In this document: positions 1-8,823 of the stretch, piece by piece
How the letters are laid out: every line of letters starts with the position of its first letter
How positions within the stretch are numbered: the first letter of the stretch is position 1
NCBI GenBank assembly: GCA_900539185.1
Contig: UQBG01000006.1
Coordinates: 62,001 to 126,000 of the forward strand
Reading direction: 5' to 3'
Source: an uncultured Clostridium sp.
Lineage (GTDB): Bacteria; Bacillota; Clostridia; Lachnospirales; Lachnospiraceae
DNA length: 64,000 nucleotides
Translations under genes and position numbers: made by a program
Notes under the pieces: generated by a model
What the model was told of the DNA's origin: nothing
Databases searched by the model: none
What the model saw: the letters and a program-made list of their open reading frames with translations, nothing else

Positions 1-1042
1 CCTCTCCCAGAAACAGATGCATGATCTGCGAATACCCGCTCTCCAGAATCACGCAGATCAAAACCGCAAACCCACCTATAATTCCATAGGCTGCATGATA
101 GCCCTGCCGCACCCGTTCGGGACGATCGGCACCCAGATTCTGCGCGGTATAGGAGGATATTGCATTTCCGACTGCCGCCATAGGCACAACACACAGGCTC
201 TCCACACGGGAGGCTGCCGAATATCCTGCCAGCATCTCTGAGCCAAAACTGTTTACGACCGACTGTACCAGCATCATTCCAATGGATACCGTAGACTGCT
301 GCAGGATCGATGGCAGTGCAACTCTTGCCATATTCCCCAGTTCTCCTCCATCAAACCATGTGTGCTGCTGCCCTTTTGTTTCGTAGCCCTTCAGCTCCCG
401 CACCAGCAGTATGATCGCAATCACAGCCGAGATTCCCTGTGCAATCAATGTCGCCCATGCCACCCCGGCGACACCGAGTCGGAGACTGCATACCATGTAG
501 ATATCCAATCCTACGTTAAACACAGAGGAAAATATCAGCAAGATCAGCGGAATTCTTGATCGCCCCAGAGCATTAAACATCGCCGCCAGAATATTATACA
601 TAAACAGAAACGGAAGTCCCAGAAAATAGATATTCAGATAGAGGACTGCCTGATCCAGAATATTGTCCGGAGTTCGAAGTGCCATCATGATCGGTCTGGA
701 AAATAACAGTCCTATGCCCGCCAGCATCATACCCAGTATCAGAAAGGTCAGCAATGCTGTCCGGATCGATATCTTCATCTTCTTATATTCTCTGGCTCCA
801 AAATACATACTGGTAATGACCGATGCTCCCATTCCACCACCGATTGCAATGGAGATAAATACCGTCGTCAATGAATAGGATGCGCCGACTGCTGCCAGTG
901 CATTTTCATCAATGAAGCGTCCTACAATCACTGAATCTACCATATTATAGAACTGCTGAAACAAATTTCCGATAATCATGGGAAATGCAAATAAAAGCAA
1001 TGCCTTCCATGGATTCTCCTGTATTAAATATTCCTTCTTCAT
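1..1042 (-). CDS. MATE family efflux transporter (partial, runs off left edge)
   Basis: Reading leftward from an ATG at 1042, an open frame runs to the window edge: about 347 codons of an expected 450. The protein starts MKKEYLIQENPWKALLLFAFP and continues with IIGNLFQQFYNMVDSVIVGR, the usual N-terminal signature of MATE (NorM/DinF-like) exporters. Long hydrophobic segments follow throughout. MATE proteins sit in the cytoplasmic membrane and export cationic drugs or metabolites in exchange for Na+ or H+; the substrate cannot be read from sequence. An AGGTG ribosome binding site precedes the start. The gene is divergent from the marR-MATE operon, so the shared 166-bp region may let the MarR protein control both sides. 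The C-terminus is outside the window. Confidence 0.9.
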   Translation of the reverse strand, partial: MKKEYLIQENPWKALLLFAFPMIIGNLFQQFYNMVDSVIVGRFIDENALAAVGASYSLTTVFISIAIGGGMGASVITSMYFGAREYKKMKISIRTALLTFLILGMMLAGIGLLFSRPIMMALRTPDNILDQAVLYLNIYFLGLPFLFMYNILAAMFNALGRSRIPLILLIFSSVFNVGLDIYMVCSLRLGVAGVAWATLIAQGISAVIAIILLVRELKGYETKGQQHTWFDGGELGNMARVALPSILQQSTVSIGMMLVQSVVNSFGSEMLAGYSAASRVESLCVVPMAAVGNAISSYTAQNLGADRPERVRQGYHAAYGIIGGFAVLICVILESGYSQIMHLFLGE

Positions 1043-1134
1043 ACCCGCACCTGCCTGTCGCGATTGGTTCTCCCTCTTCCTTAGTATATGCACGTTTCTC
1101 TTTTCGCCTCCCGTATTATACGTCAAACTTCCTC

Positions 1135-1173
1135 TTGACACAAGTATGATATCGAACTATACTTCGTAAGTAT
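1135..1173 (+). promoter_or_regulatory. Sigma-A promoter with palindromic MarR-type operator
   Basis: TTGACA (1135-1140) and TATACT (1158-1163) are separated by exactly 17 bases. The palindrome ATACTTCGTAAGTAT (1159-1173) covers the -10 box and the start site. The 13-mer AAGTATGATATCG also occurs twice (1142-1154 and 1168-1180), 26 bases apart. The arrangement fits autorepression by the MarR-family product encoded at 1208. Binding is inferred. Confidence 0.75.
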
Positions 1174-1207
1174 GATATCGGACTTATAATAAACGGAGGT
1201 GCTATCC

Positions 1208-1690
1208 ATGAAGCAAATTGAATTAAGCAGCGAACAGCAGTCCTATAATACACTTTACAAGGAAGCAGACGATGTCTACCATGACATTGCACTCGGCTTC
1301 GGTCTATCCGACAGTGCCTTTAGTATTCTATATGCCATCTGTGCTTTGGGCGACAACTGCCTGCAACGCGATATCTGCAATACCACTTATACCAGCAAGC
1401 AAACGATCAACTCTTCGATCAAAAAGCTGGAGCATCAGGGGATACTCACTATGACTGCCGGAAAAGGACGGGATATGCACATTCATCTTACTCCGGCCGG
1501 ACAGACTCTGGTGGCAACCTGCATCTACCCGGTCTTTGAGATTGAGAATCGAGCATTTCAAACTCTGTCTCCGGAAGAACGGACACAGCTCCTCCACTTA
1601 ACCAGACGGTATAATCAGGCACTTCGCGCTCAGGCCAACCAACTACTGATGAAAGGGAACGGACAAATCCATGAAGATTCAGCTATCTGA
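1208..1690 (+). CDS. MarR family transcriptional regulator
   Basis: The product is 160 residues, the normal MarR size. The central part (YAICALGDNCLQRDICNTTY, then TSKQTINSSIKKLEHQGIL) is the winged helix-turn-helix, and MTAGKGRDMHIHLTPAG is the wing. The ATG at 1208 is chosen because GGAGG at 1195-1199 precedes it at normal spacing; a GTG three codons upstream would overlap the ribosome binding site. The gene overlaps the following MATE gene by 20 bases, so the two form one transcription unit. MarR proteins of this layout usually repress themselves and the adjacent exporter until a small ligand binds. The ligand is unknown. Confidence 0.9.
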   Translation: MKQIELSSEQQSYNTLYKEADDVYHDIALGFGLSDSAFSILYAICALGDNCLQRDICNTTYTSKQTINSSIKKLEHQGILTMTAGKGRDMHIHLTPAGQTLVATCIYPVFEIENRAFQTLSPEERTQLLHLTRRYNQALRAQANQLLMKGNGQIHEDSAI

Positions 1691-3002
1691 TCATTTTACA
1701 TTTTCAAAACTACTACGCTTTACATTACCTTCCATTACCATGATGGTATTCACCTCCATCTACTCTGTAGTGGACGGTCTATTCGTATCCAATTATGTCG
1801 GGAAGGATCCTTATACCGCATTAAATCTTATATGGCCGCTCATTATGGGAATGGGTGCTCTGGGCTTCATGATGGGAAGCGGTGGAAGTGCTATCGTAGC
1901 CAAGACACTGGGTGAAGGAAAGTCCGAGGATGCCCGGCGTTACTTTTCAATGGTTGTCTATGTCACGATCATCGGCAGTCTTCTTCTGTCTGCAATCGGC
2001 CTGATCTTTATCCGCCCGATCTCGATCGCCCTGGGTTCTACGGAAGAACTTCTGCCATACAGTATGCTCTATGGCCGAATCCTTCTGATCTCCTTAACCT
2101 TCTTTATGCTGCAGAATGTTTTTCAAAGCTTCTTTGCTACTGCCGAGAAGCCGAAGCTGGGGCTCCTGATCATCGTGATCGCCGGTGTGTCTAATATGAT
2201 CTTAGACTATGTATTTATCGTCGTATTCCAGTGGGGACTGGCAGGTGCCGCAATTGCGACTGCGGTCAGTCAGGTCATCGGTGGCAGCATCCCTCTGTTT
2301 TACTTTCTGCGCCATAACAGCAGTCTCCTGCGGCTGGTCGTTACCCGGTTTGAACTGCGCCCTCTCTGGAAGGCCTGCACCAATGGTTCCTCCGAGCTCA
2401 TGACGAATCTGTCTTCTTCGCTGGTGAACATCCTGTATAATCTCCAGCTTATGAAGCTGACCGGACAGGATGGCGTCGCTGCGTTCGGAACCATCATGTA
2501 TGTCTTCTTCATTTTTATCGCCATCTATATCGGATACGCAATGGGGTGTGCTCCGCTCATCGGCTATCACTACGGTGCCGGCAACCATAAAGAGCTGAAG
2601 AATCTGCTTACCAAAAGTCTGGTTCTGATGGGAAGCTTAGGCGTTCTCCTGACCATTGCGGCAGAGGTACTGGCTGCTCCGTTATCCAAGCTGTTTGTTG
2701 GCTATGATCCGGAACTTTACGCCCTTACCTGCCACGCCTTCCGGCTCTATGCATTTTCTTTCCTGGTGACTGGCTTCAATATATATGGTTCCGCGTTCTT
2801 CACCGCACTGAACAACGGTGGCATCTCGGCAGCCATTTCCTTCCTGCGAACACTCCTGCTCCAGGTTGCTATGATCTATCTCCTGCCGATCTTCTTTGAT
2901 CTGGACGGAATCTGGCTGGCCGTAACCGCTGCCGAATGTCTCACTCTGGTTATTACCATTATCTTCCTAATTACACAAAGGAAGCACTATCACTATGCAT
3001 AA
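1671..3002 (+). CDS. MATE family efflux transporter
   Basis: The product is 443 residues with about twelve predicted membrane segments in the two-bundle MATE arrangement. Recognisable pieces are the N-terminal FTSIYSVVDGLFVSNYVGKD and the internal GLAGAAIATAVSQVIGG, both typical of the NorM/VmrA/MepA side of the family. It is translated from an ATG inside the end of marR (overlap 1671-1690), which suggests translational coupling and MarR control. The likely role is sodium- or proton-driven export of toxic compounds, probably those sensed by the MarR protein. Another MATE gene lies divergently upstream; the two are not recent duplicates by eye. Confidence 0.9.
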   Translation: MKIQLSDHFTFSKLLRFTLPSITMMVFTSIYSVVDGLFVSNYVGKDPYTALNLIWPLIMGMGALGFMMGSGGSAIVAKTLGEGKSEDARRYFSMVVYVTIIGSLLLSAIGLIFIRPISIALGSTEELLPYSMLYGRILLISLTFFMLQNVFQSFFATAEKPKLGLLIIVIAGVSNMILDYVFIVVFQWGLAGAAIATAVSQVIGGSIPLFYFLRHNSSLLRLVVTRFELRPLWKACTNGSSELMTNLSSSLVNILYNLQLMKLTGQDGVAAFGTIMYVFFIFIAIYIGYAMGCAPLIGYHYGAGNHKELKNLLTKSLVLMGSLGVLLTIAAEVLAAPLSKLFVGYDPELYALTCHAFRLYAFSFLVTGFNIYGSAFFTALNNGGISAAISFLRTLLLQVAMIYLLPIFFDLDGIWLAVTAAECLTLVITIIFLITQRKHYHYA

Positions 3003-3028
3003 CCTTATTCACCGGTAGTTCCCCATTA

Positions 3029-3574
3029 CTATAGAGAACTACCGATCTGATAGGCCTGCTGCATGATCGCTCCCTGTGGGCTAAGATCCGAATCGCCTCC
3101 CACTACCAGCATACCGGCTTCAACCATATCCTTTGAAAGAAACGTATTCATATACCAGCGATAGTTATCCATATACTTCTCATAGCTCTCCGGTGCTCCC
3201 TGTGCGAATATCCCTACCAGCTTCACGCCCGGTGTTAATCTCGACTTATGATCGGCTGTGGTCATACAGTAATGACGATTCATAAATGTGATCATCGGTC
3301 CAACAATCTGACTGTAATAATTTGGCGAAGTAACCACCAATGCCCCACAGGTATGAAGATCCTCAAAGTATGGCACCATGTCATCCTTCTGGCAGCAGTC
3401 TGCATTATTTGCTCTACAGTATCCACAGCCCAGACAGCCATGAACCTCCATCTGATTAATGTTGTATGTAACCACTTCATGACCGGCTTCCTTTGCTCCG
3501 GCTATCACCTGCTGTACCACCTTCTCTGATACTCCATTTGCTCTGGGACTTCCTGACATTACAACTACCTTCAT
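3029..3574 (-). CDS. Flavodoxin-fold NAD(P)H-dependent oxidoreductase
   Basis: The product is 181 residues. The N-terminus VVVMSGSPRANGVSEKVVQQ is the FMN phosphate-binding loop of the NADPH-dependent FMN reductase/iron-sulfur flavoprotein family. The stretch GCLGCGYCRANNADCCQKDD holds a cysteine cluster like the one that binds Fe-S in archaeal and clostridial Isf proteins. ALVVTSPNYYSQIVGPMITF is the second flavin contact region. The protein is cytosolic and probably reduces flavins, quinones or other small electron acceptors; the substrate is unknown. AAGGAGGAGC precedes the ATG. It is convergent with the MATE gene and transcribed away from the YitT gene. Confidence 0.85.
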   Translation of the reverse strand: MKVVVMSGSPRANGVSEKVVQQVIAGAKEAGHEVVTYNINQMEVHGCLGCGYCRANNADCCQKDDMVPYFEDLHTCGALVVTSPNYYSQIVGPMITFMNRHYCMTTADHKSRLTPGVKLVGIFAQGAPESYEKYMDNYRWYMNTFLSKDMVEAGMLVVGGDSDLSPQGAIMQQAYQIGSSL

Positions 3575-3638
3575 CGTTTGCTCCTCCTTACCGATCTTTT
3601 TTCACAGTTTTCTTTATTATACACCTTATAAATAAGAT

Positions 3639-3668
3639 ATGACAACCTCCCCGCAGCTATGGTATACT
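3639..3668 (+). promoter_or_regulatory. Sigma-A promoter of the yitT-like gene
   Basis: ATGACA (3639-3644) and TATACT (3663-3668) are separated by 18 bases, and a GGAAGGGAG ribosome binding site precedes the ATG at 3699. Confidence 0.55.
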
Positions 3669-3698
3669 GAAAAAAATAACGGAAGGGAGCTGACGCCT

Positions 3699-4577
3699 AT
3701 GTTTCAATCTTTAGAATCCAAACATCCTATCTTTTACCAATGGTTCCGTATCCTCGTGGTCATTAGTTCCTCTATTTTATTTGCCTGGAACCTGTGCTGT
3801 TTTGCCAAGACCATCGGTCTGATTCCCGGAGGTTTTTCTGGATTGTCCCTGCTTCTGCAGGAGATTGGGGTCAAGTTCCTACATGTCAGTATCCCATTTA
3901 CGGTATTTAATGTTGTGTTAAATGTCATCCCTGCCTATATCAGCTATCGATATATCGGAAAGCGTTTTACCCTTTACTCTATCCTGACTATTATGCTGTC
4001 CAGTGTGTTTGTGGATCTTCTGCCTTCCTATGTCTTTACCAGTGACCCACTTCTGGTCAGTATCTTCGGCGGCCTGATCAATGGGGTTGCGATCAGTATG
4101 TGTCTGAATGTGGGAACAACCACAGGCGGCACCGACTTCATCAGTATCTTTCTGTCCGAGCAGAAGGGGATCGATGCCTGGAACTATATCCTGCTGGGAA
4201 ATGTGATTATGCTGATTGTAGCCGGCTCACTGTTCGGCTGGGAGATTGCTCTTTACTCGATCATCTACCAGTTCTGCAGCACTCAGGTGATCCAGCTTCT
4301 ATACAAACGCTATAAGAAGGAAACCTTATTCATCATCTCTGACAAATCGGAAGAGATCTACAAAGCGATCCGGGAAACCACAAACCATGATGCCACTCTC
4401 TTTCAAGGGATCGGCTGCTATGAAGAGAAGGAAAAAACTCTGATCTATTCTGTCATTAACACAGAAGCAAAACGCGAGCTGATCCCTCTCATCCGTTCAA
4501 TCGATCCGCATGCCTTCATCAATGTTGTCAAAACAGAAGAACTGGACGGAAAGTTCCATAATATTCCGAATGATTAG
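3699..4577 (+). CDS. YitT family membrane protein (DUF161/DUF2179)
   Basis: The product is 292 residues: five or six hydrophobic segments in the first 200 residues, with the family signature IGLIPGGFSGLSLLL near residue 50 and LNVGTTTGGTDFIS near residue 150. A soluble C-terminal domain of about 80 residues of the DUF2179 type follows (IISDKSEEIYKAIRETTNHD). YitT-like proteins are conserved in Firmicutes but their biochemical role is not settled. The ATG at 3699 is preferred over an in-frame ATG at 3639 because GGAAGGGAG lies just ahead of it and the upstream codons overlap the predicted promoter. The end overlaps the convergent DNA repair gene by 4 bases. Confidence 0.9.
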   Translation: MFQSLESKHPIFYQWFRILVVISSSILFAWNLCCFAKTIGLIPGGFSGLSLLLQEIGVKFLHVSIPFTVFNVVLNVIPAYISYRYIGKRFTLYSILTIMLSSVFVDLLPSYVFTSDPLLVSIFGGLINGVAISMCLNVGTTTGGTDFISIFLSEQKGIDAWNYILLGNVIMLIVAGSLFGWEIALYSIIYQFCSTQVIQLLYKRYKKETLFIISDKSEEIYKAIRETTNHDATLFQGIGCYEEKEKTLIYSVINTEAKRELIPLIRSIDPHAFINVVKTEELDGKFHNIPND

Positions 4578-5350
4578 ATGGTCGAGGAATCCCGGAATTC
4601 GACAGCGTGCTTCCGCATCCAGATCGGGAACAGATTTCTCTGGCACTCCCGATTCTCCCGCTGCCTGATTCCGATTGCATGAAAGAAGGTTCGCCACATG
4701 TCCGTATAACTGTCCTCGTATAGCTCTGAACGGCTCAGCCGCAGCCACTCTTCCTCGCTCAGATATCGCAGATAATTCTCCTGATTCTTTACATGTACGA
4801 CTGCCTGTCTGCGATTATCATCAATGATCATCCAGTGTTCTGACGGCATACGATCCGCAAAGTGTTCTCCTACCAGCAAAATGACATTATTCTTTGGTTC
4901 CAGATGACAGATATAGGCAGTATCTCCCATCGCACTGAATCGGGCAAATTCCCGAAAGTAATGTGCCTCGTTTCCCACGCGCCTGCGTAACTCCAGAATC
5001 CGCATGACATGAGGATCGGTATACATGGAGCATACCCGGGCTCCCACCCGGAAGCCCAATCGCAGAAATCCATAGATGGTATCCAGTGCATCGGGTTCGA
5101 TCGATAAGGTTGCATAAAAGATATCGATATACGCCTCCATGGATATCTTATTCTGAATCGAACGAACCACCTTCGTAACCTTCTCCATATCTGCATCTAT
5201 ATGTGTATATTCATCAAATAAGGTCGGCTGGAATATCGGTTCCCGCTCCAAACGCAGATTCTCATGTCCGTTCTTTAATGCCCAGCTCCAGGCATCATAG
5301 ATACAGGTCATAATATCCTCGAACTGATCCTTACAGGTAAATACTCTCAT
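4574..5350 (-). CDS. TIGR03915-type putative DNA repair protein (DUF4130)
   Basis: The product is 258 residues. The N-terminus RVFTCKDQFEDIMTCIYDAW and the later LRRRVGNEAHYFREFARFSA and WMIIDDNRRQAV match the family that accompanies the radical SAM protein TIGR03916 in many Firmicutes and Bacteroidetes. The family is linked by gene neighbourhood to uracil-DNA-glycosylase-like domains; its chemistry is unknown. It overlaps the upstream radical SAM gene by 4 bases (ATGA), so the pair is translationally coupled and shares the SOS-type promoter at 6811-6839. A separate family 1 uracil-DNA glycosylase gene lies 3.5 kb away, but no UDG domain is fused to this protein. Confidence 0.85.
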   Translation of the reverse strand: MRVFTCKDQFEDIMTCIYDAWSWALKNGHENLRLEREPIFQPTLFDEYTHIDADMEKVTKVVRSIQNKISMEAYIDIFYATLSIEPDALDTIYGFLRLGFRVGARVCSMYTDPHVMRILELRRRVGNEAHYFREFARFSAMGDTAYICHLEPKNNVILLVGEHFADRMPSEHWMIIDDNRRQAVVHVKNQENYLRYLSEEEWLRLSRSELYEDSYTDMWRTFFHAIGIRQRENRECQRNLFPIWMRKHAVEFRDSSTI

Positions 5351-6804
5351 ACCGCACCTCCCATTTCGATGCCATAGTCAAACAGGGACATCTGCTGATA
5401 CTGCCGGTTCTGATTTGCCACCTGCCAGTTCTCTCTCTGATTCGTTCCGATCAACTGTCTGGTAATAAAGGCTTCCTCAATCGGTGTGTTATATAAGCGA
5501 TGTCCATTGCAGGTAATAAAATAGTGCGCCCGCTTCAGAACAACTCCCATCTTCTTTAATGAATCAAAGTCCAGCCTTCCGTAACGTCTCGCCTTCATAA
5601 TCCGTCCCGCAGACTTCGGACCGACTCCCGGTATACGGAGCAACTGGTCATACGACGCGGTCTGTACGTCGAGCGGAAACTCTCCCAGATGCCGCAGTGC
5701 CCAGTCACACTTCGGATCTAACTGTTCGTTGAAATTTGGCCGTGCTTCCGTCAGCAACTCCTCTGCATGGAAGCCATAAAACCGTAACAACCAGTCTGCC
5801 TGATATAACCGATGCTCCCGCAACAGCGGCGGTGCCGTATCCAGTCGCGGAAGCAGTGCATCTTCATTTAACGGAATATAAGCAGAATAAAACACACGCT
5901 TCAAATCATAATCCTGATATAGCTTCTGCGTCGTCTTTAGTAGTGTATAATCACTCTCCTGTGTAGCCCCTATGATCATCTGTGTACTCTGTCCCGCCGG
6001 TGCAAAGCTCCGATTCTCCGACTGTACCTCTGCCGGAAGCAGCATACGGCCTCCGACCGTCGATAAGGTTCCTCCGTATCCTCTCTGCTTCTCTACCCGA
6101 TTCTGTGACGAAAAAATACTGCTGCCAAGATACTGATTGCTCCGGCTCCGTTCCATCTGCGGAAGCTTCCCTCTGGAGATCCGATTTGCTGCAATGGTAT
6201 CACTGACCTTGCCCATCGGATCCAGTATCGTCTGAAAAGTCTTATTCGGTGCCAGCTTTGTCAGACTCTCTGCAGTCGGGAGTTCCAAATTCACGCTGAT
6301 CCGGTCTGCCAAATATCCGGCCGTCGCCAACAGTTCATCTGCTGCCCCCGGAATGGTCTTTACATGAATGTACCCGTTAAACCGATATTTATTCCGAAGA
6401 AGCGACAGTGTCTCACACATCTTCTCCATGGTATAGGTTGGGTTCTTCAGTACCCCGGAACTTAAAAACAAGCCCTCTATATAGTTTCGTTTATAAAAGT
6501 TCACTGTCAGCTCGCAGATCTCCTCCGGTGTAAATGTTGCACGCGGAACATCGTTTGACACACGGTTCACGCAATACTTACAGTCATAAACGCAGTGATT
6601 CGTCATCAAAATCTTCAGCAGTGAAATACATCTTCCGTCCGAAGCAAAGCTATGACAGATTCCGCACGCCTCTGCATTTCCAAGGAATCCTTTCTTTCCT
6701 CTCCGATCTGATCCGCTGGAGGTACATGCCACATCATACTTTGCTGCATCTGCTAATATTTGTAGTTTTTCCCGGGTGGTATACCCTGTTATTATCTGAT
6801 CCAT
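5347..6804 (-). CDS. Putative DNA modification/repair radical SAM protein (TIGR03916)
   Basis: The product is 485 residues. MTNHCVYDCKYCVNR has the CxxxCxxC spacing that binds the radical SAM 4Fe-4S cluster. Two additional cysteines lie upstream (ACTSSGSDRRGKKGFLGNAE and ACGICHSF). Near the C-terminus LLRIPGVGPKSAGRIMKARR is a helix-hairpin-helix DNA-binding motif, followed by a second partial copy. The protein is therefore expected to bind DNA and perform radical chemistry on it; the lesion or modification is unknown. The ATG at 6804 has no Shine-Dalgarno sequence and lies 6 bases past a perfect TATAAT, so the mRNA is probably leaderless. An upstream TTG in frame would overlap the -10 box and is rejected. 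Confidence 0.88.
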   Translation of the reverse strand: MDQIITGYTTREKLQILADAAKYDVACTSSGSDRRGKKGFLGNAEACGICHSFASDGRCISLLKILMTNHCVYDCKYCVNRVSNDVPRATFTPEEICELTVNFYKRNYIEGLFLSSGVLKNPTYTMEKMCETLSLLRNKYRFNGYIHVKTIPGAADELLATAGYLADRISVNLELPTAESLTKLAPNKTFQTILDPMGKVSDTIAANRISRGKLPQMERSRSNQYLGSSIFSSQNRVEKQRGYGGTLSTVGGRMLLPAEVQSENRSFAPAGQSTQMIIGATQESDYTLLKTTQKLYQDYDLKRVFYSAYIPLNEDALLPRLDTAPPLLREHRLYQADWLLRFYGFHAEELLTEARPNFNEQLDPKCDWALRHLGEFPLDVQTASYDQLLRIPGVGPKSAGRIMKARRYGRLDFDSLKKMGVVLKRAHYFITCNGHRLYNTPIEEAFITRQLIGTNQRENWQVANQNRQYQQMSLFDYGIEMGGAV

Positions 6805-6810
6805 AGTCTC

Positions 6811-6839
6811 ATTATACAAACATATGTTCGATATTTCAA
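6811..6839 (-). promoter_or_regulatory. SOS (LexA/DinR-type) box within a leaderless promoter
   Basis: On the minus strand TTGAAA (6839-6834), a 17-base spacer and TATAAT (6816-6811) form a strong promoter. The spacer contains CGAACATATGTTTG (6830-6817), which differs at one position from the Gram-positive LexA palindrome CGAACATATGTTCG. The predicted start site falls on the A of the ATG at 6804. This places the radical SAM/TIGR03915 pair under DNA-damage control. Confidence 0.8.
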
Positions 6840-6852
6840 GATATATTTTTTT

Positions 6853-8238
6853 CTATACCCCAGGTGTCTTTTGGAACTCCTTCCTCCGTATGATCATATA
6901 GGTCGTAATCGTCGCAATACCTGTCAGCACCCAGGATGCCGGATATACATTCATCAGCCAGTCAAAGCTGGTCAGCTTCTTAAACACCGTATGCAGCCAG
7001 ATGATCCGAAATACACAGGAACCCATGATCGTATACACCGTCGGCAGAACCGAGTATCCCATTCCACGTAAGGCTGCGCCTGAGATTTCATAGGTTCCCA
7101 CTAAAAACTCCAACAGCATGACATGTATCATACGAATCAGTGCATATTCTATCACCGCCGGATCGGTGGTAAATGCCAGTATAAAGGTTCTGGAACCCAG
7201 CACAAAGATCAGGCTCAGTACCGCACACAGACTCATTCCCATAACCGTACACAGCCGATATACCTTCTTACATCGTTTATAATCTTTCGCTCCATAGTTC
7301 TGGCTGGTAAAGGTAACTGCTGTCTGGTTAAATGCATTTATTACAAAATACGAACAGTACTCAAAGTTCAATGCTGCTGCAGATCCGGCGATCGCATTTG
7401 CACCAAAGCTGTTAATCGCTGACTGGATGCACACATTCGATAACGAAAACACCATTCCCTGAATACCTGCAGGTCCGCCGATTCGTAAGATTTTCCATAA
7501 ATACTCAGACTTGCAACGTAGTTTTCCGGGGTATAACCGGATATTTTCCTCCTCATGCATAAGAATCCATGTGACAATACCGGAGCTTACAATATTAGAA
7601 GCTACTGTTGCGATCGCTACACCCGCTACATCCAGATGGAACCCGATCACCAGCACCAGATTCAGTATCACATTCACGATACCGGATATGATCAGACAAT
7701 AAAGCGGCCGCCGGGTGTCACCGATACTACGCAGGATGGCGGCTCCGAAGTTATATACCATAACAAACGGCATTCCCAGCATATAGATTCGAAGATACAG
7801 CACTGCCATATCAAGGATATGATCCGGTGTCTGAATCAGTTCCAGAATCCAGCGTGAGCATATAATACCGATCACCAGCATGATTCCACCACATGTCAGT
7901 GCCAGTGTCATAACGGTATGAACGACATCCGACAGCTTCTCCTGCTTTCCCTGACCGATATAGTTTGACAATACTACATTTGCACCTACAGACAGTCCCA
8001 CAAAGAGGTTAATCAGAAGGTTAATAACCGCACTGTTTCCTCCTACAGCCGCCAGTGCATCACTGGTGGCAAATCGTCCTACCACTGCGATATCCGCCGC
8101 ATTGAACAACTGCTGTAGGATACTGCTGGCCGCCAGCGGAAGTGCTACGATCAGCAGCTTATCCCACAAAGAACCATGCAGCATATCCATCTGTTTGGAC
8201 CTTTTATGATTCTGTTTCTTTTTTTCTAATTCTTCCAT
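6853..8238 (-). CDS. MATE family efflux transporter
   Basis: The product is 461 residues with about twelve membrane segments. LWDKLLIVALPLAASSILQQ and LFNAADIAVVGRFATSDALA are the MATE N-terminal signature, and GVAIATVASNIVSSGIVTWI the equivalent of the first-bundle repeat. The ATG at 8238 is chosen because AGGAAA lies 6 bases ahead; an ATG two codons upstream has no room for a ribosome binding site. A charged, lysine-rich N-terminus (EELEKKKQNHKRSKQMDM) precedes the first helix. The product exports unknown cationic compounds or toxins. It stands alone between the repair genes and the ung region. Confidence 0.9.
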   Translation of the reverse strand: MEELEKKKQNHKRSKQMDMLHGSLWDKLLIVALPLAASSILQQLFNAADIAVVGRFATSDALAAVGGNSAVINLLINLFVGLSVGANVVLSNYIGQGKQEKLSDVVHTVMTLALTCGGIMLVIGIICSRWILELIQTPDHILDMAVLYLRIYMLGMPFVMVYNFGAAILRSIGDTRRPLYCLIISGIVNVILNLVLVIGFHLDVAGVAIATVASNIVSSGIVTWILMHEEENIRLYPGKLRCKSEYLWKILRIGGPAGIQGMVFSLSNVCIQSAINSFGANAIAGSAAALNFEYCSYFVINAFNQTAVTFTSQNYGAKDYKRCKKVYRLCTVMGMSLCAVLSLIFVLGSRTFILAFTTDPAVIEYALIRMIHVMLLEFLVGTYEISGAALRGMGYSVLPTVYTIMGSCVFRIIWLHTVFKKLTSFDWLMNVYPASWVLTGIATITTYMIIRRKEFQKTPGV

Positions 8239-8424
8239 ACGCATTTCCTATATGTAATCTCTTTCATCATTTCATTTGCTTCCGCTATACCTTCTGTTTG
8301 ATAAAGCATTTACTATTGTAGGCGTGCTTTTACCGTATTTCAACATCTTTTTCAGGTTTCCCCCCATTTTCTATGCAACTGTGGTATACTTGTACTATAT
8401 GTCAACGACAAGGAGGCCGATTCT

Positions 8425-8805
8425 ATGGGATTATTTAAAACCCCTCCCACGGAGGCGGAACTGGAACAGCAAAAACGCTATGAAGAAGCAAAGATCCGGG
8501 TACTGAAGCTTCATGAAGCAGCAGAGCTTCTGTTCTATATCGATCAGGTTACCGAAGAAAACGGACATCAGATCCTGGGCGGCGAACTGGCTCAGGGAAC
8601 CCTTGACGCCGGCTGTCAGCTCTCGATCTACTCCTGTGAAGGCATCCTGCTGGGTGGTATGACCGTAGCCGCTGTCGATCAGCGGGAAGAACGGATCTCA
8701 CTCTTTGAAAAGGTGCTTCGTACCGACTGTACACCGAAGGAGGACTGGTCCGGATATCTTCCGGGACAGATGCTGATAAAAACAAAGACTGACCATGTTA
8801 TATAG
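8425..8805 (+). CDS. Small protein of unknown function upstream of ung
   Basis: The product is 126 residues, with no signal peptide and no membrane segment. I do not recognise the family. The N-terminal third is helical and charged (PTEAELEQQKRYEEAKIRVL). The middle, GGELAQGTLDAGCQLSIYSC, then EGILLGGMTVAAV, resembles in pattern the beta-barrel domain II of translational GTPases (G.V..G.L..G..V.I), but no GTPase domain is present. AAGGAGG precedes the ATG. It is 18 bases upstream of uracil-DNA glycosylase on the same strand, so the two are probably co-transcribed. Confidence 0.75.
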   Translation: MGLFKTPPTEAELEQQKRYEEAKIRVLKLHEAAELLFYIDQVTEENGHQILGGELAQGTLDAGCQLSIYSCEGILLGGMTVAAVDQREERISLFEKVLRTDCTPKEDWSGYLPGQMLIKTKTDHVI

Positions 8806-8823
8806 AATATAAAGGAGTTTATC

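Noticed and set aside
3013..3044. Hairpin CGGTAGTTC/GAACTACCG between the MATE and flavoprotein genes
   Set aside because: There is no T tract and one arm lies inside the flavoprotein coding region, so I do not call a terminator.
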